From Carnegiea gigantea (lineage: Eukaryota > Streptophyta > Magnoliopsida > Caryophyllales > Cactaceae): a stretch of 64,000 nucleotides of DNA. Position numbers and translations under genes: made by a program. Under the pieces are notes generated by a model. It saw only the letters and a program-made list of their open reading frames with translations, did no database searches and was not told where the DNA came from. How positions within the stretch are numbered: the stretch's first letter is position 1; the number at the start of each line of letters is the position of its first letter. The stretch is from the NCBI GenBank assembly GCA_029747015.1, contig JAKOGI010000568.1:311501-375500 (forward strand), in the 5' to 3' direction. Shown here one piece after another: positions 60,210 to 64,000 of this stretch.

Positions 60210-61610
60210 AACCAGCATCTCCATTACCCACTCACCTCATAGCCAAAACACTCATACAAAACTTCTGTCATTTGTTTCCTCAGGAGATGCCCACGGGTTT
60301 ACCTCCGAAAAGAGATATCCAATACCACATTGATCTTGTTCCTGGTTCCATCCTACCTAATAAGCCTGCTTATATGCTGAAACCTAAGGAAACCATGGAA
60401 ATACAATGGAAAGTTGAAGAATTGAAGTCCAAGGGCTTAATTCGTGAGTCCTTAAGTCCATGTGCCGTTCTACTCTTTTGGTGCCTAAGAAGGATGGTGG
60501 AATGCGTATGCGTGTGAATAGTAGGGCCATCAACAAAATTACAATCAAGCATAGGTATCCCATACCTAGACTTGAAGACATGCTGGATGAGTTACATTGC
60601 TCCAAAGTGTTTTCAAAGATAGACCTTCGAAGTGGATACTACCAAATTCTGATTAGAGAAGGTGATGAATGGAAGACAGCCTTTAAAACTAAAGGAGGGC
60701 TTTATGAATGGTTGGTTATGCCCTTTGGTCTTTTAAATGCACCTAGCACATTCATGAGATTGATGAATCAAGTTTTCATGCCGTACATGGGCAAGTTTGT
60801 GGTGGTTTACTTCGATGATATCTTGATTTATTCCAAGGATGAGCATGAACATTAAGACCATCTAACTCAAGTTATGCTTGTCCTGGAACATGAGAAACTT
60901 TTTGGTAACCTTAAGAAGTGTGCCTTCTTCACTCCTGAAGTAACATTCTTTGGTTACATAGTCAATGGTGATGGCATTCAGGCATATGAAAGCAAGCTTG
61001 AAGCTATTTAGTCATGGCCTACTCCTAAGTCAATTCATGATGTTCGAGCTTTTCATGGATTAGCTTCTTTTTACAGGAGGTTTACTAGAAGCTTCAGCTC
61101 AATCATGGCTCCTATGGCTGAAGTTATCAAGGGTACATCATTCCAATGGATGTCAAAAGCTTAATCTCCCTTTGCAGAGATTAAAAGAAGACTTACTCAA
61201 GCACCTGTCCTCTCTTTACCGTGCTTTAGTAAGGTATTTGAAGTTGAATGTGATGTTTCTGGAGTTGGTATAGGTGGTATTCTTACTCAGGAAGGTAAAC
61301 CATTAGCCTTCTTTAGTGAGAAATTATGTGATTCAAGAAGGAAGTACTCCACCTATGATAAGGAGTTCTATGCAATTATAAAATGTTTAGAGCATTGGAG
61401 TCATTATTTGATTACAAGTGAGTTTATCCTTCATTTTGACAATGAAGCTTTGAAGTACATTCAAGGCCAACATAAGTTAAACTCACGTCATGCAAAGTGG
61501 GTTGAGTTTTCCCAGTCATATCATTTCACAATCAAGCATAAATCTGTGAAGCTTAATCAAGGTGTCGATGATCTATCACGGAGGTATCTACTTTTGTTTC
61601 ACTTAGATGC
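60210..61610 (+). pseudogene. Reverse transcriptase and RNase H of the CRM-like element
   Basis: RT: MPTGLPPKRDIQYHIDLVPG (about 60290), a frameshift at about 60465, then [60 protein letters not shown] and the catalytic [15 protein letters not shown] (about 60798-60845). RNase H: FEVECDVSGVGIGGIL (about 61240), AFFSEKLCDSRRKYSTYDKE and VDDLSRRYLLL (about 61565). Three in-frame stops (about 60855, 61009, 61164) make it inactive, although the catalytic residues remain. Confidence 0.85.
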
Positions 61611-62916
61611 TTATGTACTTGGTTTTGAGCATCTAAAAGCTTTGTATGTTGAAGATGAAGACTTTGAGGAGTTGTTTTCTAAATGTTCAAAGTACCCCAA
61701 AGGAGATTTCCTTATTCAAGAAGGATTCCTTTTCAAGGGTACACAGTTATGTGTACCAAGATGTAGCATAAGGGAGCTTCTAATCAGGGAAGTGTATGAA
61801 GGTTCTTTAACTAGTCACTACGTTGAAAACAAGACACTCATCATGCTAAGGGAGCATGACTACTAGCCAGGTATGGAAAAGGACGTACAAGACATTTTGA
61901 AGAGGTGTGGGACTTATCAAGTGGCCAAAAGCCACTCCTTACCCCTCGGCCTATACACCTCTTTACTTATTCCTACTACTCCTTGGGTTGATGTAAGTAT
62001 GGATTTCATTCTTGAACTGCCTAAAACCTAAAGGAACAAAGATTTAATCTTTGTTGTGGTAGATAGGTTCTTTAAAATGTCTCATTTCATTCCATGTAAC
62101 AAGACTAATGATGCTACACACATTGCTGAGTTGTATTTTAGGGTGGTGGCTAGATTACATGGTATACCTAGATCAATTGTTTCTGATCGAGATACCAAGT
62201 TTCTAAGCCATTTTTGGATTACCTTGTAGAAGAAGTTGGGTGCTAAACTCAAGTATAGTACCACTTGCCATCCACAAACTGATGGGTAAACTGAGGCTGC
62301 AAATCGAAACCTAGGAACACTTCTAAGGGCTTTGATTAAAGCTAATGCCAAAGCTTAGGATTTGCTTTTACCTCATGCAAAATTTGCTTACAACAGGGCT
62401 ACTAGCAAGGCTATTGGCCTATCACCATTTAAGGTGGTCTATGGGATTGATCCTATTAGTCCACTTGATCTTACTCCACGGCCTTTAGATCAAAAGCTAA
62501 GTGCAGATGTAGCAGCAAGGGTGGAAGAAATCCAGAAGATACATGAGTTGGTGAGGAGCATAATAGAGAAGACTAATGCCTCATATCAAGCTCAAGCCAA
62601 CAAACGCAAGAAGAAGGTGGTATTTCAACCTGGGGACCTTGTATGGATACACCTAAGAAAGGAAAGATTTCCTTCAAAGAGGAAGAATAAGCTCATGCTA
62701 AGGGCTGATGGTCCATTGGAGGTACTTAAAAAGATTAATGACAATGCTTATAAGGTTGATTTGCCAGGGGACTATGGAGTTTCAGCAACATTCAATATAG
62801 CTGACTTGAGTGCTTACCAAGCCGATGATTACCTTAAAAGATTTGAGGATCAAATCTCTTCAACAAGAGGAGGACAATGGAGTCCCCTACAGCCAAGACC
62901 AAGAAGAGGGTCCTAA
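61611..62916 (+). pseudogene. Integrase of the CRM-like element, reading into the 3' LTR
   Basis: Zinc-binding N-terminal region (about 61780-61930, with CGTYQVAKSHS), catalytic core with D (VDVSMDFILELPK), D ([19 protein letters not shown], about 62160-62218) and the E helix (HPQTDG then TEAANRNLGTLLRALIKAN, a stop replacing one residue). The C-terminal region (62362-62916) has PGDLVWIHLRKERFPSKRKN and INDNAYKVDLPGDYGVSATF, then STRGGQWSPLQPRPRRGS, which crosses the LTR start at 62878. In another frame GPKSLTRSNVSSKV follows, resembling the C-terminal basic motif of CRM integrases; a frameshift probably separates the two. Confidence 0.75.
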
Positions 62917-64000
62917 GAGTCTTACAAGGTCCAATGTAAGTTCCAAAGTTCAAGCAATGGTTCAGATTTCGGAGAAGAACCAAACAGAAGCAGCTGGGAT
63001 GAACAGCCAGAATTTACCCAGTTTTGTTCATTTGATTCCTTAGGCTATATTGTGGCTTAAATTGATATTTTTACATATTTGGGTTCCTCATGTTGTTAGC
63101 TTTAAGGTCCAAGCATTTAAAATCAATCGTGCACAATCGAAGTTAAGGGATCAGGGCCTTTTGTTTAACCTACCAGTTTTGGTCCAAAACTGCATGGTAA
63201 AATATTTTAGTAGAAATCTTCTACTTAAACATGATTTAATCATGATTTCTTTGTAGGAGGGTTTGTACACACCCTAAGGAGTCCCCCCATGGCCTGAAAT
63301 TAAAATCATACTCATTTTTCATTGGTGGAAGCAAGGTCACAAAATCGGGCTAAAAACTGTTTTGGAGAACCCGGTTGAGTGCTACGTGTTTTTCCTTCTT
63401 CAAAGGGTTTGCTCAGCTCCTTTCTAGCTAGCTTGCTTCAATCACTAGTCAAGTAGCCAGGAAACTCCATGATTTACTGCTGAGAAGCCTTGGGACGTGT
63501 CCATCCAAGGAGAGCAAAAAGGGAACAAATGCACCTTGCATTCTAATTCGACAGCCGAAAAGGGGATTCACTTTACGGCTGCTTTTCCCCTCATTTTGCT
63601 AGTAATGCTGGTGTATTAGCTTAATTAAGTGGTATTAAAGTTAAGTATATCATTTGTTTTGCTTTCCTTAACATTCTGATTGTAATTAGTTTAAGTTAAG
63701 TAAGCTTGTAATCTAGCTTAGCCCTAAGCGCATGGTGAGCAGTTTCCGTCCTAGGGAGGAAACCTCCACCAGCTTGCTTAGCCACTTAGTTGCTTGCTTG
63801 GTCATGTATTAATGTTTTAGCATGGCCATGTTGTAACTTAGACTTGAATATTGAATCAAAACTAGAATTAAGAGCAAACAACTTTCGTTCATCTAAATAC
63901 TTCGCTTACTTATCCTTAATTTGGTCGATTAAGGTGGTGATCAAGTAAGTCTTAAAGCTTGATCAAGTGGTGTTTTTGTATCTTAATCACAGTTTAGGGA
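62878..64000 (+). repeat. 3' LTR of the CRM-like element (partial)
   Basis: Begins TGGAGTCCCC after the purine-rich AACAAGAGGAGGACAA and matches 57072 onward to the end of the window (corresponding to about 58200 in the 5' LTR). About 170 bp of it lies beyond the window. Confidence 0.9.

Larger units (their letters stand above)
57072..64000 (+). mobile_element. CRM-like Ty3/gypsy retrotransposon, 3' LTR cut by the window end
   Basis: 5' LTR 57072-58371, primer-binding site TGGTATCAGAGC, gag, protease, RT, RNase H, integrase, and a 3' LTR from 62878 to beyond the window. The polyprotein (IPMDACHMLLGRPLLYDRKV, CDVSGVGIGGILTQEGKPLA, INDNAYKVDLPGDYGVSATF) matches the pattern I recall for CRM-group elements, and no ordinary chromodomain follows integrase. 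Its coding region runs into the 3' LTR, another CRM trait. Several in-frame stops and a few frameshifts interrupt it. The left target duplication is probably TATGA (57067-57071); the right one is outside. Confidence 0.8.

Overview
This window is nuclear DNA of a flowering plant. It is AT-rich and dominated by plant-type LTR retrotransposons (Athila-like, Tat, Tekay/Del and CRM-like lineages of Ty3/gypsy), with RTE-type LINE fragments carrying (TTG)n tails and Tourist-like MITEs. It has one convincing host gene, a six-exon GARP/G2-like transcription factor. I cannot name the species. There are no bacterial-type genes, CRISPR arrays or rRNA/tRNA genes.

Layout. 1-6492: 3' part of an Athila-type element (protease remnant, env-like ORF, long 3' non-coding stretch, 3' LTR). 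6642-13502: a Tourist-like MITE split by a complete 6.6-kb non-autonomous LTR element (6780-13408, minus strand, target duplication GTTAA). Its two roughly 3-kb LTRs each carry three different tandem-repeat blocks, one built of hairpin units. 14703-15035: a second MITE. 15874-17353: an RTE LINE fragment with a 13-bp target duplication. 18682 to about 44700: a Tat-lineage element (LTR, gag, PR, RT, RH, second RNase H, INT) with two elements nested in it: a minus-strand TR-GAG-like element (25450-31231, TSD GCACG, in the second RNase H) and a Tekay-like chromovirus (32476-44280, TSD TAGGG/TTGGG, near the end of integrase). 46654-51702: the GARP gene, with an intact third MITE in intron 4. 52247-53655: a second RTE LINE fragment. 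54250-57071: old coding and retroelement relics. 57072-64000: a CRM-like Ty3/gypsy element whose 3' LTR runs off the window.

How it fits together. Almost all TE reading frames carry stops or frameshifts, so the elements look inactive. The two non-autonomous elements (6780-13408 and 25450-31231) keep intact LTR ends, primer-binding sites and polypurine tracts, as expected for elements mobilised by proteins of autonomous relatives. The intact MITE in the GARP gene serves as an in-window empty site proving the target duplication of the 6.6-kb element. The GARP protein has a DNA-binding domain at the N terminus, a basic nuclear-localisation-like patch, and two LxLxL (EAR-type) stretches, which suggests a repressor.
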